The notes below the pieces were generated by a model, which had not been told where the DNA came from, made no database searches, and saw nothing but the letters and a program-made list of their open reading frames with translations. This document shows positions 9,067 to 17,571 of a DNA stretch of 64,000 nt, piece by piece. The DNA comes from Brevundimonas subvibrioides ATCC 15264 (lineage in GTDB: Bacteria; Pseudomonadota; Alphaproteobacteria; Caulobacterales; Caulobacteraceae): contig NC_014375.1 in the NCBI RefSeq assembly GCF_000144605.1, forward strand, positions 682,001 to 746,000, in the 5' to 3' direction. The stretch's first letter is position 1. Every line of letters starts with the position of its first letter. Position numbers and translations under genes: made by a program.

Positions 9067-9507
9067 ATGGCGGCGATGAAACTGTTCACGATCGGATATG
9101 AAGCGGCGACGCAAGGCGATGTCATCGGGCGGCTGAAGGCGGCGGGTGTCGAGACCCTGGTCGACGTGCGCGCCGTGGCGGCGTCACGCCGGGCGGGCTT
9201 CTCCAAGACCCTGCTGGGCCAGAGCCTGAACGCCGAGGGGATCGAATACCGGCACCTGCGGGCGCTCGGCACGCCCAAGGCCGGACGGGAAGCTGCGAAG
9301 AAGGGATACATCCGCGAGATGCGGGCGATCTTCGCCGATCATCTGGCCGAGCCCGCGTCGCAGCTCCAGCTGGCCGAGCTGAGGGCGCTGGCCGCCGACA
9401 GGCGCGTGGCCCTGCTGTGCTTCGAGGCCGACCACGCCGGCTGCCACCGCGCCGTCCTGGCCGAGCAGCTGGCGGCCGAGGACGGGTTCGAGGTGGTGAA
9501 CCTGTAG
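9067..9507 (+). CDS. DUF488 family protein
   Basis: A 146-residue protein starting MAAMKLFTIGYEA; the second ATG (three codons on) is equally plausible. The FTIGYE start, LVDVRAVAASRR and the C-terminal LLCFEADHAGCHRAVLA segment with paired Cys and His are hallmarks of DUF488. Function of the family is uncertain; the conserved C...H..CHR pattern suggests catalysis or metal/nucleotide binding. It is divergent from the amidohydrolase and followed by an inverted-repeat element. Confidence 0.9.
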   Translation: MAAMKLFTIGYEAATQGDVIGRLKAAGVETLVDVRAVAASRRAGFSKTLLGQSLNAEGIEYRHLRALGTPKAGREAAKKGYIREMRAIFADHLAEPASQLQLAELRALAADRRVALLCFEADHAGCHRAVLAEQLAAEDGFEVVNL

Positions 9508-9509
9508 CC

Positions 9510-9690
9510 GTCTCCTCCCTGTTCGCCGCTTGGCGAATGGGGAGGTGGCGCGGCCCTTCTTCAGGGCCGTGACGGAGGGGGCGAGGGGACGTGTCAGATG
9601 AGGGGCGACGGGCAAGACAGTGTCGCCCCCTCCGTCAGCTCGCGAAGGGCTCGCTGCCACCTCCCCATCGCTGCGCGACAGGGAGGAGAC
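9510..9690. repeat. Intergenic nested inverted-repeat element, copy 1
   Basis: Outer arms of about 35-40 bases (9510-9549 and 9656-9690) are near-perfect reverse complements containing GTCTCCTCCCTGT and GGGGAGGTGGC. Inner arms GACGGAGGGGGCGA (9571-9584) and its exact complement (9623-9636) form a second stem, and a small 7-bp hairpin around CGGCCCT/AGGGCCG sits inside. It fills the gap between the DUF488 and aminopeptidase genes. A second element of the same build lies between rnpA and rpmH. Confidence 0.8.
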
Positions 9691-9693
9691 GAA

Positions 9694-11664
9694 CTACGCC
9701 GCGGGAACGCCCACTACGTCGTCCACCGATCCGGTGGTGACGGGGTGATAGCCCGGCCGGGCCTCGGCATAGATGCGGGTGGCGATGGGGCGGCCCCAGT
9801 CGCCTTCGGCCCACAGGGCGGTGAACAGCGGCAGGACGAATTTGCGGCGTCCCTGCGAGGTCAGGAACCGCTCCAGCGTCGGCACGGCGGGCTGGTAGCG
9901 ATGCGCGACCGCGATCTGCAGCCAGCTGAACAGGACCTCGGCATTGCCCTCGGCGCGCAGGTTCAGGGTCGTCTCCAGATCGGCCAGCTGGGCCGGCGTC
10001 AGCCAGTCGCGGCCGGCCGCCGGACCCTCGGGGCGCCAGTTCAGGAAATGCTGCCGCTCCTGCGTCGACCAGCGCGCCCAGGGGATGGCCGAGGCGGGAC
10101 CCTTGTCGGCGAAGAAGGCCTGGGCCGCCCCGTCGACGGCCGTGAGCGCGGCCGACACCGGCGCGACCGCATTCGACGGCAGGCCGGGCTGATAGACCCA
10201 GGCGTCCAGCTGCAGCTGCTGTTCCAGCGCCGCATCGCCCTTGACCAGATTGGCGCGGATGTCGGCCAGGAAGCCGACCGCCGTCATCGGCTGGAAGGCG
10301 TGGCGTTCGAAATAGCCCTTCAGCCAGGCGTCGAAGGTCTCGCGCCCGACGATCCGCTCGATGGTGCGCAGGAAGGCGGCTCCCTTCTCGTAGGGAATGT
10401 CGTTCAGGCCCGCGTCCGGATCGCGTCCGGTCAGGTCGGTGTGCAGGCGCGTGTCGGCGGCGGGCATCTCGGCCAGGGCGGACTGCAGGTCGGCCCAGCC
10501 CAGGACCTGAAGCATCAGGGCGCGGTCGCGGCCATAAACCGCCTCCATGATGCGGTTCTCGAAATAGGTGGTGGTGCCCTCGTTCAGCCAGATGTCGGCC
10601 CAGGTCGCGTTGGTCACCAGATTGCCGGACCAGGAGTGCGCCAGCTCGTGCGCCACGAGGCTGACCAGCGACTTGTCACCCGCGACCACCGTGGGCGTGG
10701 CGAAGGTCAGGCGCGGGTTCTCCATCCCGCCGAACGGGAAGGACGGCGGCAGGATCAGCAGGTCGTAGCGACCCCAGCGATAGGGGCCGTACAGGGCCTC
10801 GGCTGCATCGACGAACTGGCCCATCTCGGCGAACTCGGCCTTGGCGGCGTCCAGTCGGCCGGGCTCGGTCCACACGCCGACGCGGTCGCCCTCGCTGGCG
10901 AAGGCCAGATCGCCGACCGCCAGCGCGATCAGATAGGGCGGGACCGGATTGGTCATGCGGAAGCGATAGGTGTGCGAGCCCTCCGGCGCGCCGTCGCCGG
11001 CCTTCTCGCCTTCGGGGGTCAGCATCTCGGCCGACATGACGGCCTTCAGGGCCTCGGGCACGGTGATGCGGGCGGAGTAGGTCTGGCGGATGCCGGGGCT
11101 GTCCTGGGTCGGGACCCAGGTGCGGGTCAGGATGGCCTGGCCCTGGCTGAACAGGAACGGCTGCTGGCCGCCCGCCGTCTGGGCGGGGGTCAGCCACTGC
11201 AGGGCCGCGGCGTCGGGCCGGGTGGCATAGCCGATGACGATCTTCTGGACCTTGCCCTCCTCGAGGGCGGGCAGGGTGACGGTCAGGGCCTGGCCCAGAA
11301 TGGGGTCCTCGGCCCCGATCGTGAATTGCAGCGGATTGCCCCGGTCGTCGGCGACCGAGCGAATTTCCAGGTTGCGGGTGTCCAGGATGACCTGGGTCGC
11401 CCCGGCCTGGCCGGTGACGTCCAGGGTCGCGGTCCCGGCGAGGGTCTTCGTCTCGAAGTCGGTGGTCAGGTCCAGGGCCACGTGCCGGACCCGCGCGATC
11501 TGGGGCTGGGCATAGGAATGGATGTCCCGCTCGTAGGTCACGGGGGCGGTCGCGGTGGCGGGCAGGGGCGGCATGTCGGACTTCGGATCGTTTCCGGCGC
11601 AGGCGGACAGGGCGGTGGCGACGGCGATCATGGAAACCATGCCGATCAGGCGGGCGCGGGACAT
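9694..11664 (-). CDS. M1 family metallo-aminopeptidase, lipoprotein, LTA4-hydrolase type
   Basis: A 656-residue protein. The start at MSRARLIG gives a lipoprotein signal with LSAC at about residue 20; a much longer upstream frame is not used. The N-terminal saddle domain leads to the substrate-anchoring GGMENPR motif. The zinc motif HELAHSW (His339 region) follows, with the second zinc ligand in NEGTTTYFE 18 residues later. The C-terminal helical domain resembles that of leukotriene-A4-hydrolase-like M1 enzymes. It removes N-terminal residues from peptides, probably in the periplasm. It lies 53 bases downstream of the MFS exporter on the same strand and could be cotranscribed. Confidence 0.93.
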   Translation of the reverse strand: MSRARLIGMVSMIAVATALSACAGNDPKSDMPPLPATATAPVTYERDIHSYAQPQIARVRHVALDLTTDFETKTLAGTATLDVTGQAGATQVILDTRNLEIRSVADDRGNPLQFTIGAEDPILGQALTVTLPALEEGKVQKIVIGYATRPDAAALQWLTPAQTAGGQQPFLFSQGQAILTRTWVPTQDSPGIRQTYSARITVPEALKAVMSAEMLTPEGEKAGDGAPEGSHTYRFRMTNPVPPYLIALAVGDLAFASEGDRVGVWTEPGRLDAAKAEFAEMGQFVDAAEALYGPYRWGRYDLLILPPSFPFGGMENPRLTFATPTVVAGDKSLVSLVAHELAHSWSGNLVTNATWADIWLNEGTTTYFENRIMEAVYGRDRALMLQVLGWADLQSALAEMPAADTRLHTDLTGRDPDAGLNDIPYEKGAAFLRTIERIVGRETFDAWLKGYFERHAFQPMTAVGFLADIRANLVKGDAALEQQLQLDAWVYQPGLPSNAVAPVSAALTAVDGAAQAFFADKGPASAIPWARWSTQERQHFLNWRPEGPAAGRDWLTPAQLADLETTLNLRAEGNAEVLFSWLQIAVAHRYQPAVPTLERFLTSQGRRKFVLPLFTALWAEGDWGRPIATRIYAEARPGYHPVTTGSVDDVVGVPAA

Positions 11665-11717
11665 CAGGCGAACTCCGGGACGTGGGGTGGCGAAGGAGCC
11701 CCCAAAGCCCGCAAAGA

Positions 11718-12968
11718 TCAAGAGGCCGCCGGCACCGGCAGAGGATTGCGCCCGACGAACAGCCGGCCCCGCTCGGCATAGAGCACGCACAGCAGGGCGG
11801 CGACGCCGCACGCGGTGATACCCACTGTCATGGGCACGACGCTGCCGTCGAACTGCTGTCCGATCAGGAAGCCGGTCAGGGAGCCGATGATGGTCGAGAT
11901 GAACCCCTGGGCCGAGGAGGCCGTGCCCGCGATGTGACCCATAGGCTCCATCGCCATCGACCCGAAATTCCCCGCCAGCAGGCCGAAGCAGAACATGGTG
12001 CAGGCCTGCAGGATGCCGAAGGTCCAGATGGTCTCGTGCCCGCTCAGCGTCACGGCCATGTGCAGGGCCCCGAAGCCGATGAAGCCCAGCAGCGCCGTGT
12101 GGCCGATCAGGCGCGACCCCAGCCGTTCGACCAGCTTCGCGTTGACGACCGACGCCACGGCGATGCCGCCGGCGATGCAGGCGAAGACGGTCGTGAACAG
12201 GCCGGGCGCGTGGAAGACGTCGAAGAAGATCTGCTGGGACGAGTTGATGAAGCCGAACAGGGCCCCGGTGATCGCCGTCATGGCCAGGGTGTAGCCGATG
12301 GAGATGCGGTTGGTCAGCGCCTCCCGGAACGCCCCGGCGATGCGACGCGCCTCGATCGGCTGACGATCGGCGGGAGCCAGGGTTTCGGGCAGTCGCAGGC
12401 CCGTCCAGATCATCAGCGCGACCCCGGCGAAGGCCAGGACGCCGAAGATCGCTTCCCACGGCGCGACCAGCAGGATCGCCTGACCCACGGACGGGGCGAT
12501 GATCGGCACGCCGAGGAACACCAGGAAGCTGAGGCTCATGACGCGCGCCATGGTCCGGCCGGAATAGCGGTCGCGCACGATCGACACGGCCAGAACCCGC
12601 GTCGCGGCCGACCCCATGCCCTGACCGATGCGGGCCAGAATCAGGGTCTCGAAGGTGGGGGCCAGCATGGCGACGAGGCTGAACACCACATAGACGCCGA
12701 CCCCGATCATGATGACCGGCTTGCGGCCGTATCGATCCGCGAGCGGTCCGTAGACGATCTGCAGCGCGCCGAAGCCCAGAAGATAGGCGGTGATCACCCA
12801 TTGCCGGCTGTTGGCGTTTGCGACGCCGAGGGCATCGCCGATCTGCGGCAGGGCGGGCAGCATGGCATCGATCGCGAGCGCGTTCAGCGCCATCATCAGG
12901 GCGATCATGCAGACGAATTCGGGGAAACCCGGCCCCTTGGCGGGCTGTGCGGCGTCAGGCTGGGTCAT
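11718..12968 (-). CDS. MFS transporter, Bcr/CflA drug-exporter type
   Basis: A 416-residue protein with twelve predicted transmembrane helices. The early pattern AIDAMLPALPQIGD and the motif-A loop GPLADRYGRKPV are typical of Bcr/CflA proton antiporters that export drugs such as bicyclomycin or sulfonamides. The length is normal for the group. The true substrate is unknown; endogenous metabolites or cysteine are also exported by relatives. The aminopeptidase gene follows on the same strand. Confidence 0.92.
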   Translation of the reverse strand: MTQPDAAQPAKGPGFPEFVCMIALMMALNALAIDAMLPALPQIGDALGVANANSRQWVITAYLLGFGALQIVYGPLADRYGRKPVIMIGVGVYVVFSLVAMLAPTFETLILARIGQGMGSAATRVLAVSIVRDRYSGRTMARVMSLSFLVFLGVPIIAPSVGQAILLVAPWEAIFGVLAFAGVALMIWTGLRLPETLAPADRQPIEARRIAGAFREALTNRISIGYTLAMTAITGALFGFINSSQQIFFDVFHAPGLFTTVFACIAGGIAVASVVNAKLVERLGSRLIGHTALLGFIGFGALHMAVTLSGHETIWTFGILQACTMFCFGLLAGNFGSMAMEPMGHIAGTASSAQGFISTIIGSLTGFLIGQQFDGSVVPMTVGITACGVAALLCVLYAERGRLFVGRNPLPVPAAS

Positions 12969-13051
12969 CGGAACCAGATGCGGTCACCGGGGCGGTGTCG
13001 CAACCCTCTGGCCGCTCACTTTTCGCAACTGCGAGATGAAGCGGTGGTGGA

Positions 13052-13363
13052 TCAGGGCGTGAACTGGATGGTCCGGGCGAACTGAACGTCGCGCGGGCCG
13101 GGTTCGACCTCGCTGCCGTTCATCAGGGCGATGGCGGCGGCCCCGAACCCCATGCCCGGATGCGTCTCGCCCAGCACCGAGCAACCGTCGACCTTGCCGT
13201 CGGTATGGGCGGTGCACTCCAGCGTCACGGCCACACCCGCCAGGACCGGCGCGGGATCGGCCATCATGACGACGGGCTGGACGCGGGGCGCGGCGAGGCT
13301 GTCGGCGGTCCTGGTGACACCGGGGTTGGCGGACAGGGCGAGGGCGATGACGAGAGCGATCAT
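13052..13363 (-). CDS. Small secreted TonB_C-like protein
   Basis: A 103-residue protein with a short signal peptide (ALALSA). The body has the signature of a TonB C-terminal-like domain found in many small periplasmic alphaproteobacterial proteins: TLECTAHTDGKVDGCSV followed by GFGAAAIALM. The two cysteines near residues 50 and 61 could form a disulfide. The same arrangement recurs in the two larger paralogs at 17.5-19.3 kb. The fold also occurs in energy-transducer TonB proteins, but no membrane anchor, Pro-rich linker or partner gene is present here. Confidence 0.65.
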   Translation of the reverse strand: MIALVIALALSANPGVTRTADSLAAPRVQPVVMMADPAPVLAGVAVTLECTAHTDGKVDGCSVLGETHPGMGFGAAAIALMNGSEVEPGPRDVQFARTIQFTP

Positions 13364-13442
13364 GGGACGAACCTTTTCACTGGCTCATCAATGTTTCGGA
13401 AAGGACTGCGTTCCACGACCCGCGTCGCCGCCCGCAAATCGG

Positions 13443-13527
13443 TGGTGCCCCCGGTCGGACTCGAACCGACACTCCTCTCGGAACCGGATTTTGAGTCCGG
13501 CGCGTCTACCAATTCCACCACAGGGGC
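13443..13527 (-). tRNA. tRNA-Leu (anticodon CAA)
   Basis: Read on the minus strand, the 85 bases form a class II tRNA. The acceptor is GCCCCTG, the anticodon loop CTCAAAA lies between CCGGA and TCCGG, a variable arm follows, then the T arm GTCGG...CCGAC and an encoded CCA. Anticodon CAA reads UUG. Confidence 0.96.
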
Positions 13528-13550
13528 CTGCGCAGGCGCAGAGAGCGCGT

Positions 13551-13579
13551 GGTCTACAAGCGCCCGGTCCCGGTTTCAA
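13551..13579 (-). promoter_or_regulatory. sigma70-type promoter of tRNA-Leu
   Basis: On the minus strand TTGAAA and TAGACC are spaced by 17 bases, about 24 bases upstream of the tRNA 5' end. Confidence 0.55.
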
Positions 13580-13757
13580 CCGTGGCTTCGTTCCGGCCGG
13601 GGCCGCGCTGCGCGCGGGACCCGGATCTGACGGTCAGGGGGGGGGCTTCCCGGCCGCCGCCCGGCCTCACCCAAATCCCCATTTCGGGGCCTCACGATCT
13701 TTTTGGGCCGACCTGCCACCGGTATCATTCTCCCCGTGAGCGGTGGGGGCATCGAAC

Positions 13758-14105
13758 GTGAACAACGTGATCAGCTATGCGGCCTTCAAGGCCGAGACGC
13801 GGCGTATCGATCCGGCCGTGGCCGACATCGTCGATGCCCTGCGGAGTCTGGGGGGCGCAGCCCACCGGGAGGATGTCGCCCACTGGATCGCCCGTCGGCG
13901 CGCCGGGCGCGACGTGCGGGCGACAGCGGCCGAGCGCGACGCGGTCTTCAATGCCTTCCAGACCTACATGTCGGCCGCGACGCGACGGCGTCCCGCGCCA
14001 CTCCTTCACACGCCCTTCGGCCCCGGCACCTACCGCTGGGCCCTGACCGAGGCCTGCAAGGTCCGGCTTGCCGATCGTGCCCCCATCGCCGGCGTGGGGC
14101 GCTGA
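13758..14105 (+). CDS. Hypothetical protein, 115 residues
   Basis: The frame starts at GTG (VNNVISYAAFK) with GGGGG about ten bases upstream; an alternative GTG lies five codons earlier. The sequence has an alternating acidic and basic helical pattern: VADIVDALRSLGG, then DVAHWIARRRAG, then RDAVFNAF. This could be a small winged-helix-like fold, followed by a C-terminal strand with FGPGTYRWAL. No family is recognised with certainty and there is no signal peptide or membrane segment. Two very short reading frames follow on the same strand. Confidence 0.6.
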   Translation: MNNVISYAAFKAETRRIDPAVADIVDALRSLGGAAHREDVAHWIARRRAGRDVRATAAERDAVFNAFQTYMSAATRRRPAPLLHTPFGPGTYRWALTEACKVRLADRAPIAGVGR

Positions 14106-14176
14106 GCGTGGGCCCCGGGAATCGTTCGGGCGGGCAAAGCCCCAGGACCGTCGGCAGGGTCAGGGAGGGCATCGTG

Positions 14177-14272
14177 ATGGAGATGGACCCCGACTCCCGA
14201 AAAGCGCCCCCCGGGGGGCCGATCTTCCGGGCGTTCATGCGATGGTTCGCCACCCAGGATCTGCGCCTGTGA
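14177..14272 (+). CDS. Putative very small protein, 31 residues
   Basis: An ATG is preceded by the strong ribosome-binding sequence CAGGGAGGG at a suitable distance. The predicted peptide is MEMDPDSRKAPP followed by an amphipathic Arg/Phe/Trp-rich tail (FRAFMRWFATQ). Its TGA overlaps the GTG of the next small frame (GTGA), suggesting translational coupling. Too short for codon statistics to decide; the RBS and the overlap are the evidence. Confidence 0.35.
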   Translation: MEMDPDSRKAPPGGPIFRAFMRWFATQDLRL

Positions 14273-14415
14273 GCGGCCGCCCCCACCACGAGGTGTCGGC
14301 TCGCGGCGGGCTGGCCTTCTTTCTGCACCGCCATCGCCGGGCGATGACGATCTGGACCGCAACCCTGATCGCGGCGTCGGCCACGGCCATGCTGTCTGTC
14401 CTGATCTTCGGCTGA
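14269..14415 (+). CDS. Putative small membrane protein, 48 residues
   Basis: A GTG-started frame overlapping the previous stop by four bases. The N-terminal half is basic and His-rich (FFLHRHRRAM). It is followed by one hydrophobic segment of about 20 residues rich in A, T, L and I ending in IFG, consistent with a single-pass inner-membrane protein with its N-terminus in the cytoplasm. No family recognised. It converges on the wHTH-like gene 30 bases downstream. Confidence 0.4.
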   Translation: MSGRPHHEVSARGGLAFFLHRHRRAMTIWTATLIAASATAMLSVLIFG

Positions 14416-14445
14416 CCCCGGACGATCGACGGATCTGACCAGCCT

Positions 14446-15360
14446 TCAGGTAGCCCTGTCGCGTTCGACGACGATGCCGGCCAGGCCGAGTTTGGTCACC
14501 AGGTGTTCGCAGCGGGCACCGGTCTGGTCCCTCAACGCCGCCCAGTCCTTCGTCACCGCGGGGTTCTCCAGGGCGAGGTCGCAGCGATGTCCCTCGCGCG
14601 TGACGAGGCCCAGAGCCTGAAGTTTCAGCGCGTGGCGTCGCAGGGTCTCATGCGGCAGCCCCGTGACGCGGGCCACGCTGGCGATCGTCACGGCTTCCAT
14701 CCCGGGCGTGGGCGACAATCCATCGGCGACGCGTGAATGGGTCGCCGGGAGCCGAAGGCTGCCGCCGACGGCATGGCCGAGCGACAGCAGGACATAGAGA
14801 CCGGGAAGTCCGATGGACGGGTTCAGGCTTCGGGCGTGCTCGATCCAGCGCAGGATGTGGGCCGTGCAGAGTCTGACGGCGAGACCGCCCAGAACGGGAT
14901 TGAGCGGCGCGAGCTCCCGGGTCTCCATTTCATAGACGCGCGCATTCGAAAGGCCGGCGACGAACTGGGCGACCGCCGCGCCGAAGGCTCCCATCGCCTG
15001 TCCCAGCGGGGGCGACGATACGGTCGCCGCGCTCAGGATCAGACCGTCGCCCTGCTTCTGCAGCGTGCCCTTCCGGACCAGAGCGGCGAGTTTGCTCCGC
15101 GCCGTCTCGTCCGCCATTCCGAGGGACTGGGCCACGCTCATGGCGTTCACCGGACGTCGCAGATCGTCGGAAAGCGCGCCGGATTCCGTGACGTCGGATG
15201 TGGTCGCGCCGGCCGGTTCGACGTTCGAGCTCAGCACCCCCGCCACGAGGAGAGCCGAAAGGAGATCATCGTCGATCCAGGTGCGCGAGGTTCGGATGAA
15301 GCTCAGCGCCAGCCGCTCGTTGAGCCAGGCCGCACGGGCCGCATCGGTGCGCTTTGGCAT
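14446..15360 (-). CDS. Predicted two-wHTH transcriptional regulator-like protein
   Basis: A 304-residue protein without signal peptide. Two segments look like winged helix-turn-helix units. One around residues 70-105 (NAMSVAQSLGMADETARSKL, then LVRKGTLQKQGDGLIL) and one around 225-265 (TIASVARVTGLPHETLRRHA, then LQALGLVTREGH) each pair a recognition-helix pattern with a wing. The middle is a helical region that may bind a ligand or dimerise. I do not recognise the family. It is divergent from the ATP-grasp/LLM operon and is the obvious candidate to control it, by position only. Confidence 0.6.
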   Translation of the reverse strand: MPKRTDAARAAWLNERLALSFIRTSRTWIDDDLLSALLVAGVLSSNVEPAGATTSDVTESGALSDDLRRPVNAMSVAQSLGMADETARSKLAALVRKGTLQKQGDGLILSAATVSSPPLGQAMGAFGAAVAQFVAGLSNARVYEMETRELAPLNPVLGGLAVRLCTAHILRWIEHARSLNPSIGLPGLYVLLSLGHAVGGSLRLPATHSRVADGLSPTPGMEAVTIASVARVTGLPHETLRRHALKLQALGLVTREGHRCDLALENPAVTKDWAALRDQTGARCEHLVTKLGLAGIVVERDRAT

Positions 15361-15589
15361 GACTTGCCGTCCAGGTGTTTGGGCGCAGCAAGAGAGGACG
15401 GCGTCGGCCCCCCGCTGCCGATCTGGCGATAACGGCCAGGCCTGGAAAGCTCAAGCTTGCGATGACGGCCTCGTCGCGGATCGTCCGGCCCGCGTGCGCC
15501 CGGCTCCCCCGCGTCCCGTTGTCCCCGGCGCGCCACGATTCCGGCCCGAGGGCTTGCGTTCCAGCGTGGTGTAACGCATGTGCGCCTGC

Positions 15590-16528
15590 ATGACCGAACC
15601 CCTGCCCGACCTGGCGATCGTCTATGAGCATCCCGACTGGTTCGAGCCGCTGTTCGCGGCCCTGGACCGGCACGGCGTCAGCTATGTGAAGGTGCCGCTG
15701 GCGGGCAGCACCTTCGATCCGGCCGCCACCCCCGCGCCCGCGACCGTGGTGTTCAGCCGGGTGGCCATGTCGTCCTTCCTGCGCGACCCCGAACACCCGA
15801 TCTTCTACGCCCAGAGCCTGTTCGAGCACTGGCAGGGGCAGGGGACCCGGGTGGTCAACGCCTCGGCCCTGAACATCGACACCTCCAAGGCGCGGCAGAT
15901 GTCGCTGATCGCGCGGCTGGGTCTGAAGGGGCCGGCGACCCGGGTCGCCCACCGCCAGGCGGACATTCCCGCAGCAGCCGAGGGCCTGCGCTATCCGGTG
16001 CTGGTCAAGGCCGACATCGGCGGGGCCGGGGCCGGCATCACCCGCTACGAGACGCCCGAGGCCCTCGCCGAGGCCGCCGGCGAGACGTGGTGCCCGGTCG
16101 GCGTCAACGGCATCTCCCTGGTCCAGGAATATGCCCCGCGCCGGGACGGCAAGATCACCCGGGTCGAGACGCTGAACGGCAAATACCTCTACGCCATCGA
16201 CATCGAGAGCCCGGGCGACGCCTTCGACCTGTGCCCCGCCGACGCCTGTCTGGTGCGGCCGGGCGCGCCGACCCTGACCATGACCAGGACCACCCCGCCG
16301 CCCGAGCTGATCGAAGCGGTCGAGAAACTGGCCGTGGCGGGCGGGCTCGAGGTGGGCGGGGTCGAATATCTGATCGACGACCGGGACGGCAGCGCGCTGT
16401 TCTATGACATCAACGGGCTGTCGAACTTCGTGGCCAGGCCGGTCGAGGTGCTGGGCTTCGACCCGCACGACGATCTGGTCGACTGGCTCAAGGGCATCGT
16501 GGCGGAAGAAAAGGCGAAGCGCGCATGA
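15590..16528 (+). CDS. RimK-like ATP-grasp ligase
   Basis: A 312-residue protein; the start MTEPLPD was preferred to an ATG four codons upstream, neither having a clear RBS. It shows an ATP-grasp layout. A pre-ATP-grasp domain occupies roughly residues 1-110, then comes the nucleotide-binding YPVLVKADIGGAGAGI loop at about 140. The hinge is SLVQEY, and the metal-ligand region VGGVEYLIDDRDG...FYDINGLSNF carries the D...E/N pattern. Such enzymes join a carboxylate to an amine via an acyl phosphate, for example in peptide tailing or natural-product assembly. Its stop overlaps the next start by ATGA, so it is coupled to the flavin oxidoreductase. Substrate unknown. Confidence 0.8.
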   Translation: MTEPLPDLAIVYEHPDWFEPLFAALDRHGVSYVKVPLAGSTFDPAATPAPATVVFSRVAMSSFLRDPEHPIFYAQSLFEHWQGQGTRVVNASALNIDTSKARQMSLIARLGLKGPATRVAHRQADIPAAAEGLRYPVLVKADIGGAGAGITRYETPEALAEAAGETWCPVGVNGISLVQEYAPRRDGKITRVETLNGKYLYAIDIESPGDAFDLCPADACLVRPGAPTLTMTRTTPPPELIEAVEKLAVAGGLEVGGVEYLIDDRDGSALFYDINGLSNFVARPVEVLGFDPHDDLVDWLKGIVAEEKAKRA

Positions 16529-17571
16529 GGTACGGATACTGGGCCCCCGTCTTCGGCGGCTGGCTGCGCAACGTCGCCGACGAGCGCGAGGCCTCGTGGG
16601 ACAACGCCTCCCGGCTGGTGAAGCGGTCGGAGGCCCTGGGCTATGACCTGACCCTAATCGCCGAGCTGAACCTGAACGACATCAAGGGGATCGAGGCCCC
16701 GGCCCTCGACGCCTGGTCGACGGCGGCGGCCCTGGCGGCGGTGACCGAGACGATCGAGCTGATGGTGGCGGTCCGCCCGAACTTTCACCAGCCCGCCCTG
16801 TTCGCCAAGAAGGCGGCCAACATCGACCGGATCTCGAACGGACGGCTGGCGCTGAACGTCGTCTCGTCCTGGTGGGCCAAGGAGGCCGAAAGCTACGGCC
16901 TGCAGTTCGACCAGCACGACGACCGCTATGCGCGGACGACCGAATGGCTGCAGGTGCTGGACCGGCTGTGGACCGAGAAACGCGTCGATTTCGAGGGCCG
17001 CTACTACACCCTGAAGGACGCCATCGTGGAGCCCAAGCCGACCTCCACGCCCGAGCGCCCGCGCCCGGTCATCTACGCCGGCGGCGAGTCCGAGGCCGCC
17101 AAGACCCTGATCGCGAGACACTGCGACGCCTATGTCATGCATGGCGACGAGCCGGAGCATATCGCCGCCAAGGTCGCCGACATGAAGGCCCGGCGCGAGG
17201 CCTTCGGCCTGCCGCCGATGCAATACGGCATGGCCGGCTATGCGATCGTGCGCGACACGCAAGCAGAGGCCGACCGGGAGCTGGAGCGGATCACGACCAT
17301 CCCCGGACTGGCCGAGGGCTCACCCCCCGCCGGCTTCGCCAATTTCGACCAATGGCTGTCGGGGACCGAGCTGGAGCGCGAGCTGAAGATCCGCGAATAC
17401 AGCGTCTCCAACCGCGGCCTGCGTCCCGGCTTCGTCGGCACGCCCGAAACCGTCCGTGAACGGATCGAGGAGTTCGAAGCCGCCGGTCTGGACCTGGTCC
17501 TGCTGCAGATGTCGCCCCAGGAGGAAGAGATGGAGCGGTTCTCGGCCCAGGTGATCAGCCGGCCGGCCTGA
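16525..17571 (+). CDS. LLM class flavin-dependent monooxygenase (SsuD/SfnG-like)
   Basis: A 348-residue luciferase-like TIM-barrel protein. Typical parts are the N-terminal FGGWLRN strand, the AVRPNFHQPALFAK segment, and NVVSSWWAKEAESYG followed by HDDRYARTTEWL. The ending GFVGTPETVRERIEEF, with LVLLQMSP, completes the pattern. These match FMNH2-dependent alkanesulfonate/dimethylsulfone monooxygenases and relatives. It uses reduced FMN from a separate reductase, which is not encoded nearby. No sulfur-transport (Ssu) genes adjoin it, and coupling to an ATP-grasp ligase argues for a different, unknown substrate. Its 3' end overlaps the convergent secreted-protein gene by 17 bases. Confidence 0.85.
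   Translation: MRYGYWAPVFGGWLRNVADEREASWDNASRLVKRSEALGYDLTLIAELNLNDIKGIEAPALDAWSTAAALAAVTETIELMVAVRPNFHQPALFAKKAANIDRISNGRLALNVVSSWWAKEAESYGLQFDQHDDRYARTTEWLQVLDRLWTEKRVDFEGRYYTLKDAIVEPKPTSTPERPRPVIYAGGESEAAKTLIARHCDAYVMHGDEPEHIAAKVADMKARREAFGLPPMQYGMAGYAIVRDTQAEADRELERITTIPGLAEGSPPAGFANFDQWLSGTELERELKIREYSVSNRGLRPGFVGTPETVRERIEEFEAAGLDLVLLQMSPQEEEMERFSAQVISRPA

Noticed and set aside
11665..12801. N-terminal extension of the M1 aminopeptidase to 1035 residues
   Set aside because: The extra part is antisense-like sequence overlapping the MFS gene in another frame; the start at MSRARLIG gives a proper lipoprotein signal.
13632..13645. Run of nine G residues as a contingency locus
   Set aside because: It lies between genes with no promoter elements around it that I can recognise.
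16525..17571. Naming the LLM enzyme SsuD or SfnG
   Set aside because: The fold is clear but no sulfur-starvation genes adjoin and the partner is an ATP-grasp ligase, so a specific symbol is not supported.
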